DNA of 64,000 bases from Aradus depressus (Eukaryota > Arthropoda > Insecta > Hemiptera > Aradidae), in the NCBI GenBank assembly GCA_963662175.1, contig OY759217.1:45918108-45982107 (forward strand), given 5' to 3'. The stretch's first letter is position 1. Each line of letters opens with the position of its first letter. Under the pieces are notes generated by a model. The model was not told the DNA's origin. It searched no databases and worked only from the letters and a program-made list of their open reading frames with translations. Made by a program: the position numbers and the translations under genes. This document shows, piece by piece, positions 42,608 to 52,579 of the stretch.

Positions 42608-43628
42608 GGGGCTGTTCACAAACTACGTCACACGCCTTGGGGGGGGTTATAACTTATGTGATGATTGTGACGGTGGGGAGGGGGGACTATACAAAAAAAT
42701 GACGTCACGTTTATTATTACACCTTAAAATAAGAGCGTAGACAATTTTCTAAAGATTAATTTAATTAATGGCAAAACAAACATGTTGGTGGCAGTCATTT
42801 ACTTATTACAAATTGTGAAGTGCAAAGACCCCAACTGTTGTAAACAATTTCCAAGTGGTCTTCTTAAAATTTTGCCGGATCGATTTCTTCCACCACCAGC
42901 ACTTATTATTCAAAACGGCGACAGTCTTTCGGTCAATTCAGAAAACGGAGAATTGTCTCGACTTTCTCCTGAATTTGACATTGCAAAAAACTTTGTAGCC
43001 TGAAGTTTTCAAGGAGCACAAGGAAGTTCCTTATGAAATAGGATGTCCATCTGTGCAAGGAGACATAAAGCGGAAGACTTGCAAAAAGTGTGGCGTGTAC
43101 TTGGGGTCTTTGACATATTTAAAACGTCACTCGAAACAGTGCAATACGGAGGCATCGGTAGTTAAAGTTAGATCGGTTCGGGTTGCAGCTAGACGTCAAT
43201 GAGAAATGTTGGCCATCATAAAAAACATCGAGAATCAAGAAGAAGCCGAGTGGTTCGATGAAGACATGATAGATAGCAATAGGGAAATACCTGAACCTTC
43301 TGACAGTGATCAATCTGAAATACCAATCATAATAAGTATAGATGAACATTTAAAACCGATTTGGGAGGAATCGTAATATTCCTGTCTTTTTTCATGATAT
43401 GGATTATCTCGCTTGAATAATCGAAATGTTAAATACTTAATAAATCACTGTTCTTATATTTAATTTATGAATACAGATTAATATATTATGTGTGTTGTAT
43501 TTATGATAAATTGAAGTTTTATTATTTTTATACAATTTAGTACTTTTCTTTAAAAAAAATTTCAGTTTAAATTGGGGGTGGGGGGGGAGGGGTATGAAAA
43601 AATGACGTCACGTTTAGTGAACGGCCCT
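42608..43628 (+). mobile_element. DNA transposon with GGGGCTGTTCAC termini (IS3EU/ISL2EU-like?)
   Basis: The left end GGGGCTGTTCACAAAC pairs with the right end GTTTAGTGAACGGCCCT, with a second conserved block AAATGACGTCACGTTTA repeated inside each end. About 1.0 kb long, it keeps the C-terminal part of a coding region with a zinc finger. The right end abuts a Jockey fragment. The superfamily is inferred loosely from the TIR wording; TSDs are unclear. Confidence 0.6.
42782..43375 (+). pseudogene. Transposon-encoded protein C-terminus with C2HC finger
   Basis: The first frame (42782-43003) reads VKCKDPNCCKQFPSG and LPDRFLPPPALI, an arrangement of paired Cys and a Pro-rich block I associate with transposase C-termini. 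After a frameshift at about 43000 the next frame gives CPSVQGDIKRKTCKKCG and YLKRHSKQC, a C-x2-C-x12-H-x4-C finger. One in-frame TGA at 43200 precedes an acidic tail (EEAEWFDEDMIDSN). Not functional here. Confidence 0.55.
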
Positions 43629-43860
43629 AAGACCTATATGGACATACGGACTAGAACTATGGGGTTGTGCTAAGCCATCTAACATCAAACGTGTCAAGTC
43701 CTTTCAAACCAAAGTCCTAAGAACAATTGTCGATGCACCCTTCTGTTTCCAATCATTGACCTTAAAATTCCTGTAGTCAACGACGCCGTCAAGTCCCGTT
43801 TCCTAAACTTCCATTCTAAACTATCCTACCATGAAAATAGTCTCGGGTCTTTCTAGATTA
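43629..43860 (+). pseudogene. Jockey ORF2 C-terminal fragment
   Basis: It reads PIWTYGLELWGCAKPSNI, then KSFQTKVLRTIVDAPFC. This is the post-RT segment of Jockey-type proteins (YG-x-x-LWG-x-AKPSN...Q-x-K-x-LR-x-I...AP). It then loses frame. It starts at the edge of the adjacent DNA transposon. Confidence 0.7.
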
Positions 43861-44400
43861 CAATTATACATGAAATGACCTTGTAACAATTATAAATGAG
43901 TTAATTCGTAACAATATATCATTTTGGATGGACCACTTATGAGTTCAGATAGCCTTTGTGTACACAAAAGACACGTCATTCTAACCAATGGACGCTCCAG
44001 GACCTAGATTCTCCTACTTAACCTTGAAAACACCATGACTTTCTGTTTTTATTTGGTTTCCTACTGGAGTATTGTAAATAATTTCAGATTTGTTTTTATT
44101 CTCCCCAAAACATGATGGATTCAGGAAAATTGTGTCTTGAATTGTGGATGAGCTATTTGAAAACCTGACATTATGCAACAGTCCTAATCAAGAAACGGCC
44201 GGAAGGAGCTCGTTCCCCGAGCTTTCTCCTCCCATCACCATGTGAGCCCCATAAATGGAAGTAAAAAATTAAACACTTGGAGAATTTGTATATATTCAAG
44301 AGACAAATCATTTTAAACATAAAGAGTCTTAATCTCATTTTATAAATCGGTCTCAACTTGTAACACTTCTGCCGCCGTAATTTAACACTTAAAATGGCTT
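43861..44400. other. No recognised gene
   Basis: May contain decayed Jockey sequence. No supported feature. Confidence 0.3.
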
Positions 44401-44405
44401 ACCTC

Positions 44406-44925
44406 TAGGGTTCAATCGATACCACAAAGTATCGATACTTTTACTTATGAGTAGTATCTAATAAAACTTTCGATACTACTAAGTATGAAATAAAATGTAT
44501 CGATACCTACCTCGCTGAGATCTAAACGTTCTTAGTGTTAGACTTAGATATACCTTCATAAACGATAAACCATTTAATGTAAATAAGGTAAGAAACAAGG
44601 ACGCATCATGCAGACTGCGTGATGACATCACTCATGAGGTTATCACCGATATATACGAGTATCATTTGTCCGTGGACCGTAATTTGAGTTCAATATTTTG
44701 CTACAACAACAAATAAAAGAAAATTGTAAGAAATTTTGACGAATTGAAAATTTTATATAATTTTTTTTAATTGTTGAAATTTGAAACAAGTACTTTGAAT
44801 CGACACAAGTAATATCTATTCGATACCTACTTGGCATCGAAAAAAAGTATCGATACCAAAAGTACTTGGTATCTGCCAAAAGTATCGATACTTCACTTGT
44901 ATTTACTTGTATCGATAGATCCCTA
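44406..44925. mobile_element. hAT-type MITE packed with ATCGATA motifs
   Basis: The left end TAGGGTTCAATCGATA and the right end TATCGATAGATCCCTA are inverted with three mismatches. The flanks CTTACCTC and CTTACCCA could be an 8-bp TSD with two changes, a hAT-like length. About eight ATCGATA or TTCGATAC-type motifs lie in the two subterminal regions in both orientations. No transposase frame. Confidence 0.7.
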
Positions 44926-45042
44926 CTTACCCACCCTATTTCGTGATACAATAAGAATAGATCAAAATGTGTAATTGTTATGGGAAAACCTTTTTATTTT
45001 TTTAAGTCTTTTCAATATGATAGAAATATATTCTTATTAAAA

Positions 45043-45300
45043 ATATGTGTTGTGGCCATAACATGACTTTATAATACCAACCAAGCTTTTACAGATCACA
45101 CTCTCAAATTGAAGTTACTAGGTATATGAAAATGATGAGTTGGCGTCAGAGGTTTTCTTTGTTTCACTGAATAGCGTAATTTTGAGAGTGACTTTCTTAT
45201 ACCCATTAAATGAAATAATTTCGAGGAGGGGGAGGACGAGAATGTGATCTGTAGAAGATTGGTTGGTATAAGAAAGTCTTGTTATGGTCACAACACATAT
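45043..45300. mobile_element. MITE, 258 bp, second copy of the 26959 family
   Basis: ATATGTGTTGTGG at the left and CCACAACACATAT-like wording at the right (GGTCACAACACATAT). Subterminal ACCAACCAAGC/GATTGGTTGGT and TTACAGATCACA/TGTGATCTGTA pairs. Same family and length as 26959-27220. Confidence 0.72.
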
Positions 45301-45329
45301 ATTTTATTTTAATTTTACATTCTTTGAGG

Positions 45330-45640
45330 TTAGAGTCAATTTGACCTTGGCCGTATTCGTCCCATCTCCAATCCGAGGACAGATTAACGATTGGAAAGTT
45401 GATAAGGAATATTTTTGGTAAGAACCAATTTTTCGATAGGACTAACCGTTTTTGAGTAAATGAAGGAAACGTCTAAAAATATGTGTTTTCGGCATGTTCT
45501 CGAAAACCGGACGACCTGCAAAAAATCGTATTAAGTATAATTTTCTCTACATCTTTTACTTGGAAACATATTTGATTAGGTTATAAGAATAAGAGGTTTC
45601 TTATAAAATGTACTTAGGCCCCGAAGTAAAGTGTATAACG
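45330..45640 (-). repeat. D2 repeat, reversed
   Basis: It keeps ATTAACGATTGGAAAG, TTTCGATAGGACTAACCG, TCGAAAACCGGACGACC and AGGCCCCGAAGTAAAG in D2 order. Confidence 0.5.
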
Positions 45641-45930
45641 TGGGGATGGTATGATACCGAAACCGGTAGTATATTATACGTATCTATCTCAGGTTTAGTT
45701 ACAAACTGGAAGAGGGTTGGAATTTCAACTTGGAAATCCCTGTCGTGAAACAGTTAGGAACTTGTTTGGTCTGAACTATATTATTTCCCTTCTAATAATA
45801 GTAAATGCAATTCTAATAAGACAAATTCATTTATATGTCATATCGTTGAAGTGACATTTATACATAAATTTAAAAAAATGATTCTGAATGATGTCATCTA
45901 ACACATCTTTGTAAGAAGAGTAATATTTCA
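45630..45930 (+). mobile_element. Penelope-type tail pieces, family B
   Basis: 45640-45680 reads GGATGGTATGATACCGAAAC then CGGTAGTATATTATACG: stem II GGTA/TACC and GAAA are intact, while the first core block is GTGGGGA instead of CTGAGGA. From 45695, GGTTTAGTTACAAACTGG runs in the opposite orientation into 3' UTR wording shared with 36.5 kb, so this may be a small inverted pair. Confidence 0.45.
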
Positions 45931-45958
45931 CTTTGTTGGGTCGCTGTTGTGTTGGCAC

Positions 45959-46700
45959 TAGGGATTGCAATCCCGGGAATGGACCTTGATCCCGAAATTT
46001 CGGTACTCAAATCTTTATTAACGAGGTTTCGCTATTGATTAAAATAACATCTAAATATGTAAGTTTGAAAAAATAATTTATGAAAAAAAAAAAAAAAAAT
46101 ACAACTCAATTTTACTGTCAACTTATTTAAGCTGAAAAATATGCCCTTAAAAAGCATAATGTTTGCAAAGAGCTATCGCGTAATCTTGACCTCAGCTTGG
46201 TACAAAAGTACCCCAGTGGCAGAAACGGCCTCTTCACTGGTCGGTGGAATTGTTAGCAATGATGTGTACACCAAGTTTAAGTACAATCCTCTTTTACCAC
46301 TGTTTTTGAAAACACTCATTTCTTTCTTCAGCTGGCTCTCCAGATCTTCTTTCCTTCTCTTCGGTGAACTTTCGGTTGTGATTTTTTTTATTTCTCTGAA
46401 CTTAATACTTTTGATTGGATTGTATTCGAAGACGAAGGAAGAGTATATCCAGATATTTCAAAAAGCTTTCTGAGGTCTACTGAAGTCACTCAAATTTACA
46501 TAAAATCCCTACTTGCCTTCTTTTAATATTATACCTTATTGTTATTCCTTTAAAATATATAGATATTTTTTTTTAAAGTTCTAAATAATTAAAAAAATTA
46601 ATAAAAACTTAAAATAAAATAAATCCCAAGGAACTGAAAAATTTCAATGCCGAGTTTGCAGAAAGTGAAAAATGCCGGGATCCCGGGATTGCAATCTTTA
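45959..46700 (-). mobile_element. hAT deletion derivative, 742 bp
   Basis: The 8-bp TSD is GTTGGCAC (45951-45958) and GTTAGCAC (46701-46708), one mismatch. The left TIR TAGGGATTGCAATCCCGGGA pairs with the right CCCGGGATTGCAATCTTTA. The minus strand retains the end of a transposase (see separate entry). The rest of the gene is deleted. Confidence 0.85.
46140..46470 (-). pseudogene. hAT transposase C-terminal dimerisation region remnant
   Basis: In the minus strand one frame reads LLTIPPTSEEAVSATGVL, closely following the LxxPPTSVEAERAFSAAG motif of hAT dimerisation domains. The altered residues (EEAVSATG) and a stop in the next segment show decay. The plus-strand 110-codon ORF over the same bases is a shadow of it. 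Confidence 0.65.
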
Positions 46701-46733
46701 GTTAGCACTCAGCAAACTGACTTAGGTTATAAC

Positions 46734-47582
46734 CAGAGCTGGCTTTACCTATGGTGCAGGGTGTGCAGCGCACACGGGCGCAGGGTCTCAGGGGGCGCCG
46801 AGCGCCGCTTGCGAACTTTCAAAGATGCGTCGCTGTCGGCGCCGGCGCTCTCAAACACCCTGCGCCCATGTAGTGGCCGACGCCGGGCGCGGTAGCAAAG
46901 CAAGGCGACCCACGAGCGCGCGAGCAGCTCCTTTACTCTACACAATAACTTTTGTTTCAACGTGAAATCAACCTTAAAACAGATCATTAAAGATTGAAGT
47001 TGAAGTAAGAGAACACTTTCTGGATTTTTTTCCTATTACAGACACTACTGGTCAAGGCTTAACTGAATTTTTGTTAGATTGTTTAATCTCAATCGAAATT
47101 GACATACAAAATATGCGTGGCCAAGGTTACGATAATGGGGCAAACATGAAAGGGGAAAATATCGGTCTACAAAAACGAATTATAGACTTAAACCCGCACG
47201 CATTTTATGTACCTTGTGCAGCACACAGCCTAAATTTGGTAGTGAATGGCGCTGCTAAAAGTTCATTAGAAATTGACAATTTGGGTTGAAGCCGTAAAAG
47301 CTCTACGTTTTAATCTGGGAAAAGTGTATGATGCCTTGTTTACCATATATTCCAATAGGAGCAAAGATGCTGAGTCAAGAAATATGGCAAATTCATTACT
47401 GGCAAAAATTAAGTCCTTTAAATTCATCTGCTCTCATCAGACATAATTTAAAATTGCACCATTTGCACCCGAATTTCCGTTTAAAAATATAACTGTAAGT
47501 AATCCATTTTGACCGAGCGCCTACTAGAGGGCGCCAGGGTGTTGATTGCACACGGGCGCTACATGGGCTATAGCCGCCTCTG
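46734..47582 (+). mobile_element. hAT deletion derivative, 849 bp, perfect 8-bp TSD
   Basis: GTTATAAC lies directly outside both ends (46726-46733 and 47583-47590). TIRs: CAGAGCTGGCTTTACC at the left, complement of CAGAGGCGGCTATAGCC at the right, followed on both sides by a GCGCACACGGGCGC-type block. A GC-rich stretch (46760-46920) sits inside the left end. It carries the middle of a DUF4371-type hAT transposase. Confidence 0.9.
47002..47445 (+). pseudogene. hAT (ZMYM1/DUF4371-like) transposase fragment
   Basis: The frame starts near EVREHFLDFFPITDTTG and continues through RGQGYDNGANMKG, IDLNPHAFYVPCAAHSLN and LVVNGAA. These are the hallmark blocks of this hAT subgroup. It stops at 47287-47289 and resumes in another frame (EAVKALRFNLGKVYDALF). 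N- and C-terminal domains are deleted. Confidence 0.8.
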
Positions 47583-47640
47583 GTTATAACTAAACCTGAG
47601 GATGGTATAATACCGAAACCGGTTAGTATATATATAACAT
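47583..47640 (+). ncRNA. Hammerhead-like motif, family B, best copy
   Basis: CTGAGGA at 47596-47602 satisfies the CUGANGA consensus. Stem II is GGTA-TAA-TACC with one unpaired T before it, then GAAA and stem III CCGG. An outer stem I can form between GTTATA (47583-47588) and TATAAC (about 47633-47638). One extra T near the cleavage site may weaken it. Confidence 0.5.
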
Positions 47641-47700
47641 TTTTGTGGAATAGACAATACTTTAAAAATAAGTTGTTTTATTTATTTATATTAGTTTCCA
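47583..47700 (+). mobile_element. Penelope-type tail, family B, canonical core
   Basis: Directly at the hAT edge. It contains CTGAGGA, stem II, GAAA and a CCGG stem III, then ATTTTTGTGGAATAGACAAT, matching the family-B wording at 36.3 kb. Confidence 0.55.
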
Positions 47701-48940
47701 ACATCAACAAAACATCCAACATCAAACGAATTTAAGCGTTTCAGTCAAAAACCCTCAGACTGATAAGACAGTGCCCCCCATACATAAACAACAGAACACT
47801 TCATAACGATCTTATGATACACACAGTACCCGACACAATACAAACTACTTACATACGGTTTTTTTAGAAAACTTTACACACATACAAACCCAGAAATACG
47901 TACTTTATCTTCACAACACACCACAAAACCCCCCACGAAGGTTGAAGAGAATATGGAATCGCGACTTACTGCCACCTTGAATCATATTCGTTCTTAAATT
48001 TTTTTTTACATCATTTTCCTTTACGTTTATCTTCTCTCTTAACTATCCATCAAAATTGTCTTTCAATTCCTTTTTATTTATTTATTTATTTATTTACTTT
48101 TTATTTTATTTTATTTTTTTTCTGTTCTTGTCCTAATAATTAAGATAAACTTTCGTCCCGGGGACTTACCATTGGGTGGCCTTCCTCTCACAGGCCCTTC
48201 ACGCCAACATATCAATACCATCATAGATGCTAATGCCATGATGTGATGCGACCCTAGCAACAGTTGTATCTTTATAAATAAAATACAAAAAAAAAAAAAA
48301 ATTAGTTTCTATAATATGACCGCGTTTCTCAACTTTGGAAAATGAATGTTTCAAAATGGCGGCCCAACAAAGTGAAAATGGGATATTTTCAAGGGTGGTT
48401 ATCTGGAAAAAGTTGTAATGGGAATCAAAATTGAAGTGCATAAAATTGGGGTGAATATAGAATATCTCTGCAAGAAAGTAAAGTTTCGAGGATTGTGAGT
48501 GGCCATAAGACTAAAGTGGATAAAAAAATTTAAATTGTGCTAAAACCTTGGTCTTTTTTGTTCCTAAAAATTAGAATGGCAGAGCAAACAGGGGAACATT
48601 ACAGATTAAAAATATTTTAAACGTAGACTCCATTGCTTCTTGTGGTGTTTTGTAAACATTTTAGTGAAAATTGTTTAAAGGAAGGCTAGTTTTAGGTCAG
48701 ATATAGATATAGTAGCCATTATGTTGGAAGTAGTGAGGACTGTGCACAGCTCCATAACATGTTGCATAATGTTATGTTCTGTTATGTTGACACTGCACAA
48801 TGTCGTCCTGGTTATTGTCTTAAGTAAAAAAAACCTTTCTAATCCTATTCTTTTCATATTTATGTTGAACATCCCCCACTTCACATAAAAATAGAGGATG
48901 AATGTCCATACATTTATAGAATTGGCAGTTATTAGGATGT
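47701..48940. other. No recognised gene
   Basis: 47700-47970 is C-rich and lacks G on the plus strand, perhaps a LINE C-terminal or UTR remnant. A stretch at 48240-48300 has an A run. ORFs on minus at 48199-48441 and 48675-49022 have no motif. Confidence 0.35.
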
Positions 48941-49262
48941 TTAACCTGGCAGAGGGTACAGAAAGCAGTATTTCGTGGCTCAGGGGATGACCGCTGGATG
49001 CCTGCGACCATCCCCGGTGCAACGCAACAATAAACGTAGATGCCCTGATCCCGAGCTCAGTCGGGAAACGCCAATAAGGTAGGTTGGGGGACCCATGCGA
49101 TCGTCCCGGCGCGCGGCGGGTCGCTGGGTCCTACAACTGGCCATAGCACCAAATAAAACATATTAAATATATATATAATTCAATTACCTAATTCCCCCTC
49201 TACGCTGCGGACGGGTGGTGTGGAGCCCCCTTCAGGGGCCGGTACACCCGAAAGAGAGGGAA
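48940..49262 (+). mobile_element. R1-like LINE 3' end
   Basis: Plus-strand match to the minus-strand insert at 16915-17237: GGGGATGACCG, CTCAGTCGGGAAACGCC, GGTAGGTTGGGGGACCCA, GGGTCCTACAACTGGCCATA and CCCTTCAGGGGCCGGTACAC, ending in a short A-rich tail at 49262-49268. It is followed directly by a SINE. Confidence 0.65.
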
Positions 49263-49270
49263 AAAATATA

Positions 49271-50002
49271 GTTAGTTATTATGACTCATGCCCGGGCTTT
49301 AACCACAAGGTCATATCGCCTACTACGAGAGGGCTCTTGCTTCACTCTGCTGGACATGAGACCGACTCTATTATGGGAATCCTAAATTTTGCCTGCCCTA
49401 ATTTTTTATTCACCTAGGGCAGATCTCTTTAGCGAGTACCTGACATCGTACAGGCTCAGGACCATTGTTTGACGTCCCCTCCGAAGGACGGCGTGCTTAA
49501 GTTTATTTTACCTCCCAGATAAAATAAACTAAGGGCCTCGGGCGGGTTTCGAACCTACGATTTTGAGCTCAGAAGTCAAGCACGCATACCACTGAGCTAC
49601 CGGAAAAAAAAATATATATATACTTATTAGAGTATTTAAGTCGTTAGCCGCGCGGCTTAACTCGCTCTTGACCTTTTTTTTTTTTCTTTCTTTTTTTCTT
49701 TCTTTCTTTTTTCAACTGTTCTATTCCGTAAGTCATTAGTATAACTGAAAGTAACGAATTGCGTCCGGAAACATGTCAGAGACCTGATTTAAAGCATTGC
49801 CAAGCGAAGAATACCTACTTAGGAGTAGATCTCGCCAGTTGAAGAACAAATTGAAGCCATGCACTCAGGTTATACCTAACAATTTAGCTTGCCTTAGCGT
49901 GCTTGCCTTCTGAGTTCAAGATCGTGGGTTCGAAACCCGGCTGAGGCCCTTAATTTATTTTATCTGCGAGTTAAAATAAATTTAAGCACGCCGTTTTTTA
50001 GT
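49271..50002. mobile_element. Composite unit, second copy (reversed): SINE, spacer, truncated SINE
   Basis: 49271-49602 is a near-complete SINE family 1 on minus. 49603-49893 is the same spacer as at 34490-34752, in reverse, including TCTCGCCAGTTGAAGAACAA and GCCGCGCGGC. 49894-50002 is a SINE on plus lacking the A box. Read on minus the order and the truncated junction equal those at 34.2-34.8 kb. Confidence 0.75.
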
Positions 50003-50480
50003 AAAGCGCCACTCCCCTGACCCCCCCTTCCACTTCCGCCGATTTGGCTGCACATGTCGTTATTAATACGGTTTCTACGTTAAGCCCCCCCTCCTAATCA
50101 TCTGCTTAAATTCAATTTTCAGCAGAACCGACTACAGAGAAGGAGAGGACCAGAGAAAGGAGGTTGAACTCAAAATCTCTAATAACTCCCTGTGTAATGA
50201 CATATCGGCACGAAATTTTATAAGTGGATCCAGCACCCAATAATTTTCAGGGGGATCGGAGGAGGGGACATGAAATTAGTGAAAGGATAACAAGGCCTTA
50301 TGTATGACACCTATCGATTTTCAATAAATCGATAGATTTCGCTTAGAGGAAGAACTATAACTTAGTTGATTAATTCACATTGATGACTTTTTGAACGTGA
50401 CGGAAAATATGAAATTCCGTTGAACACTAAACTTCGACATTTTGACCCGATTCTATAACTTTCCCTATACTTTGTATAGC
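50003..50480 (+). repeat. D1 repeat copy
   Basis: Degenerate D1 units including GAATCGGAGGAGGGG-like polypurine stretches and a final CCTATACTTTGTATAGCTGG. Confidence 0.4.
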
Positions 50481-50585
50481 TGGGGATGTGCGAATGTAAA
50501 TATCCTTGAAGAATCATGGAAGGGTGGTCTAGTTGGGGGCCATACTATTGCATAATTTAGCATCCTAAGGGTTACTTTTTTTTTT

Positions 50586-50873
50586 TGAGGCCCTTAGTTT
50601 ATTTTATCTGGGAGGTAAAATAAACTTAAGCACGCCGTCCTTCGGATGGGACGTTAAGCGATGGTCCCGAGTCTGTATGATGTCAGGTACTCGTTAATGA
50701 CCCCTGCCCTAGGTGAATAAAAATTTAGTGTAGGCAAAATTTAGGACTCCCATAGTAGAGTCGGGCTCGTGTCCACCAGAGTGACGAAACAGCGCTCTGG
50801 TAGTAGGCGATATGACCTCGTAGTTAAAGCCCGGGCATGAGTCATAAAACCTAAACTCAACCTATGAAATGTA
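50586..50873 (+). mobile_element. SINE family 1, 5' truncated
   Basis: It starts after a T run inside the B-box flank (GAGGCCCTTAGTTTATTT). It has hairpin 1, the TTTAGTGTAGGC body, hairpin 2 and an AAACCTAAACTCAACCTA tail. Confidence 0.8.
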
Positions 50874-50934
50874 CCTAACAACACTATTTGGCCGCTATTA
50901 TTAGTTTATATAACACATGTACATATTGAGGTTG

Positions 50935-51152
50935 AGTTATTATGACTCATGACCGGGCTTGAATTTAGAAGTCATATCGCCTACTACCAGAGCGATGGCA
51001 CATGAGCCCGACTCTACAGTGTGAGTCCTAAATTTTGCCTACCCAGGTTTAGTTACCAAAGGCACAGAGGGATCTTGACATCGCAGAGGCTTCAGACTAT
51101 CACTTAACATCGGAAGGACGGCGTGCTCAAGGTTTTTTTCACCTTCCAGATA
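50935..51152 (-). mobile_element. SINE family 1, diverged, inverted relative to its neighbour
   Basis: It keeps TTATTATGACTCATG, CTACCAGAGCG, GAGCCCGACTCTAC and CGGAAGGACGGCGTGCTC. It lies 60 bp from the preceding copy in the opposite orientation, a small potential hairpin. Confidence 0.7.
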
Positions 51153-52150
51153 AATGTTTGTACATATTATTATTACCACAAATTTACAGATGAGTAGATA
51201 TAAATATACTATTTACGATAAATTTCGAGAAAATATTTCTGTGCTAATATCTTCCGATGTCTATAAAATGCCTATCTTTGTTCATTCATAGTTCGTTTAG
51301 AGTTATTATGATTAATGTTTTACGGAATAGCCATAGTAACAGTTGTCAGCACGATTATATTCTTCGCTTAATGGTTTATTTAATAGTAGACAATAAAAAA
51401 TACCGTTGTCAAACTAGAATAAAAACTATTTATTTTGTTATTTACATCATAAAACATAAATTGTTTATTAAATGGAATAAACAAAGAGAATAAAAATATT
51501 AAAAAAATTATCATTAAATATCATTAGCAGAATACGAGGGAAAAAATGATATAAATCACGGTGAAAAGTGTAACAGATATGAGGTCCTACCTGTTATGTG
51601 ATGTTGCGACTCAGCCAAGCACCGTATTACTATTACTGGCTGACTTCTTCGACCTTCAACAGGTTCCCCTTCCCACTCCGCTAACGATACCATACGCGAA
51701 AAGGTGTTTTTTTCCTCTCCCACTCACCCTCTCTCTCTCTCTCACTGTTACTGTGGAAGTCACTACTGTAATGATGTACATTATTACTCGATACAGGAAG
51801 GAGTAACAAAAGTAACTGGTTCCCATCGTCTCTTAACAGCCTGTCACACTGGCTTCATGCTTCAAGAGAATACCATTAAAAAAACAAAAAAAAACACCAA
51901 AGTGAGTCAATTTTGTCCTAAAAAATGAAAAAAAAAAATGATTAAATTAATTTTATAAAATGTTTTCATTTGATGAGATATTATTAAAATAATTTTAAAT
52001 AATTATTTGTCCAGCAATACAACAAATGTGGAGTTAGTAATCGGTCAAAAATTCGTTGTTGACTTTTCACCGAATTTCATGTTTTCCAACCTCTTAATTT
52101 CAAAAATAATATTTAAAAATCTGTCTATATGCGTTTTTATGAACATGATA
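51153..52150. other. No recognised gene
   Basis: 51560-51880 is less AT-rich with a CT microsatellite (51730-51750), but no frame shows a motif. 52000-52120 is a D1-type end (GTCAAAAATTCGTTG, GAATTTCATGTTTTCC). Confidence 0.35.
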
Positions 52151-52197
52151 AGAATAGATAATTAAAATACACAATTTCTTCGTCAAACTTCACTATA

Positions 52198-52250
52198 TTC
52201 TTAAATACTCGACTAGTTTCGCCGTGTTAAGGCGTTATCAAGAGTCACTT
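52198..52250 (-). ncRNA. Hammerhead-like motif with U3/A8 core (left arm)
   Basis: The minus strand reads ACTC, TTGATAA (plus 52235-52241), stem II CGCC/GGCG, GAAA, stem III CTAG, then UC and GAGT. Stem I is ACTC/GAGT and the residue at the cleavage site is C. Apart from the U3-A8 pair this is the most regular of the set. Confidence 0.55.
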
Positions 52251-52469
52251 ATAAACTGACAGAATTGGTTGACAGGGTAGAAGGTACAGTTATGGAGGGG
52301 GGTTTTTAGGTAATGACGGAGAATCCCTTGTTTTTGTTACCCTATATATTCTTATAAACAGATATCTGTTTATTAATGTATAGAGTAACAAAGGGGTTCC
52401 CCGTCACTAGGTACCTAAAAACCCCCCTCCATAACTGTACCTTCTACCCTGTCAACCAATTCTGTCAGT

Positions 52470-52525
52470 TTATTAGTGACTCTTGATAATGCCTTAACAC
52501 GGCAAAACTAGTTGAGTATTTGAGA
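52470..52525 (+). ncRNA. Hammerhead-like motif with U3/A8 core (right arm)
   Basis: ACTC, TTGATAA (52483-52489), GCC/GGC, then AAAA where GAAA is expected, stem III CTAG, UU, GAGT. The lost G12 would inactivate this copy. Confidence 0.5.
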
Positions 52526-52579
52526 ATATATAGTGAAGTTTGACAAAGAAATTGTGTATTTTAATTATCTATTCCTAGA

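Larger units (their letters stand above)
52152..52575. mobile_element. Penelope-type tails as a loopless palindrome (family A)
   Basis: The two arms meet at the perfect AAACAGATATCTGTTT (centre between 52363 and 52364). Each arm is the terminal region of the element at 12000-12246, about 210 bp long, so this is a head-to-head pair of terminally truncated copies with no spacer. Each arm carries a hammerhead-like motif near its outer third. Confidence 0.8.

Noticed and set aside
42601..43630. TAA or AA target duplication for the GGGGCTGTTCAC transposon
   Set aside because: The flanking bases are A-rich and allow several alignments, so no TSD length is claimed.
46141..46473. 110-codon plus-strand protein with hydrophobic stretches
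   Set aside because: The opposite strand carries the hAT dimerisation motif, so this frame is a shadow.
51257..51806. Coding exons around the CT microsatellite
   Set aside because: Frames are short, overlap in conflicting phases and show no motif.
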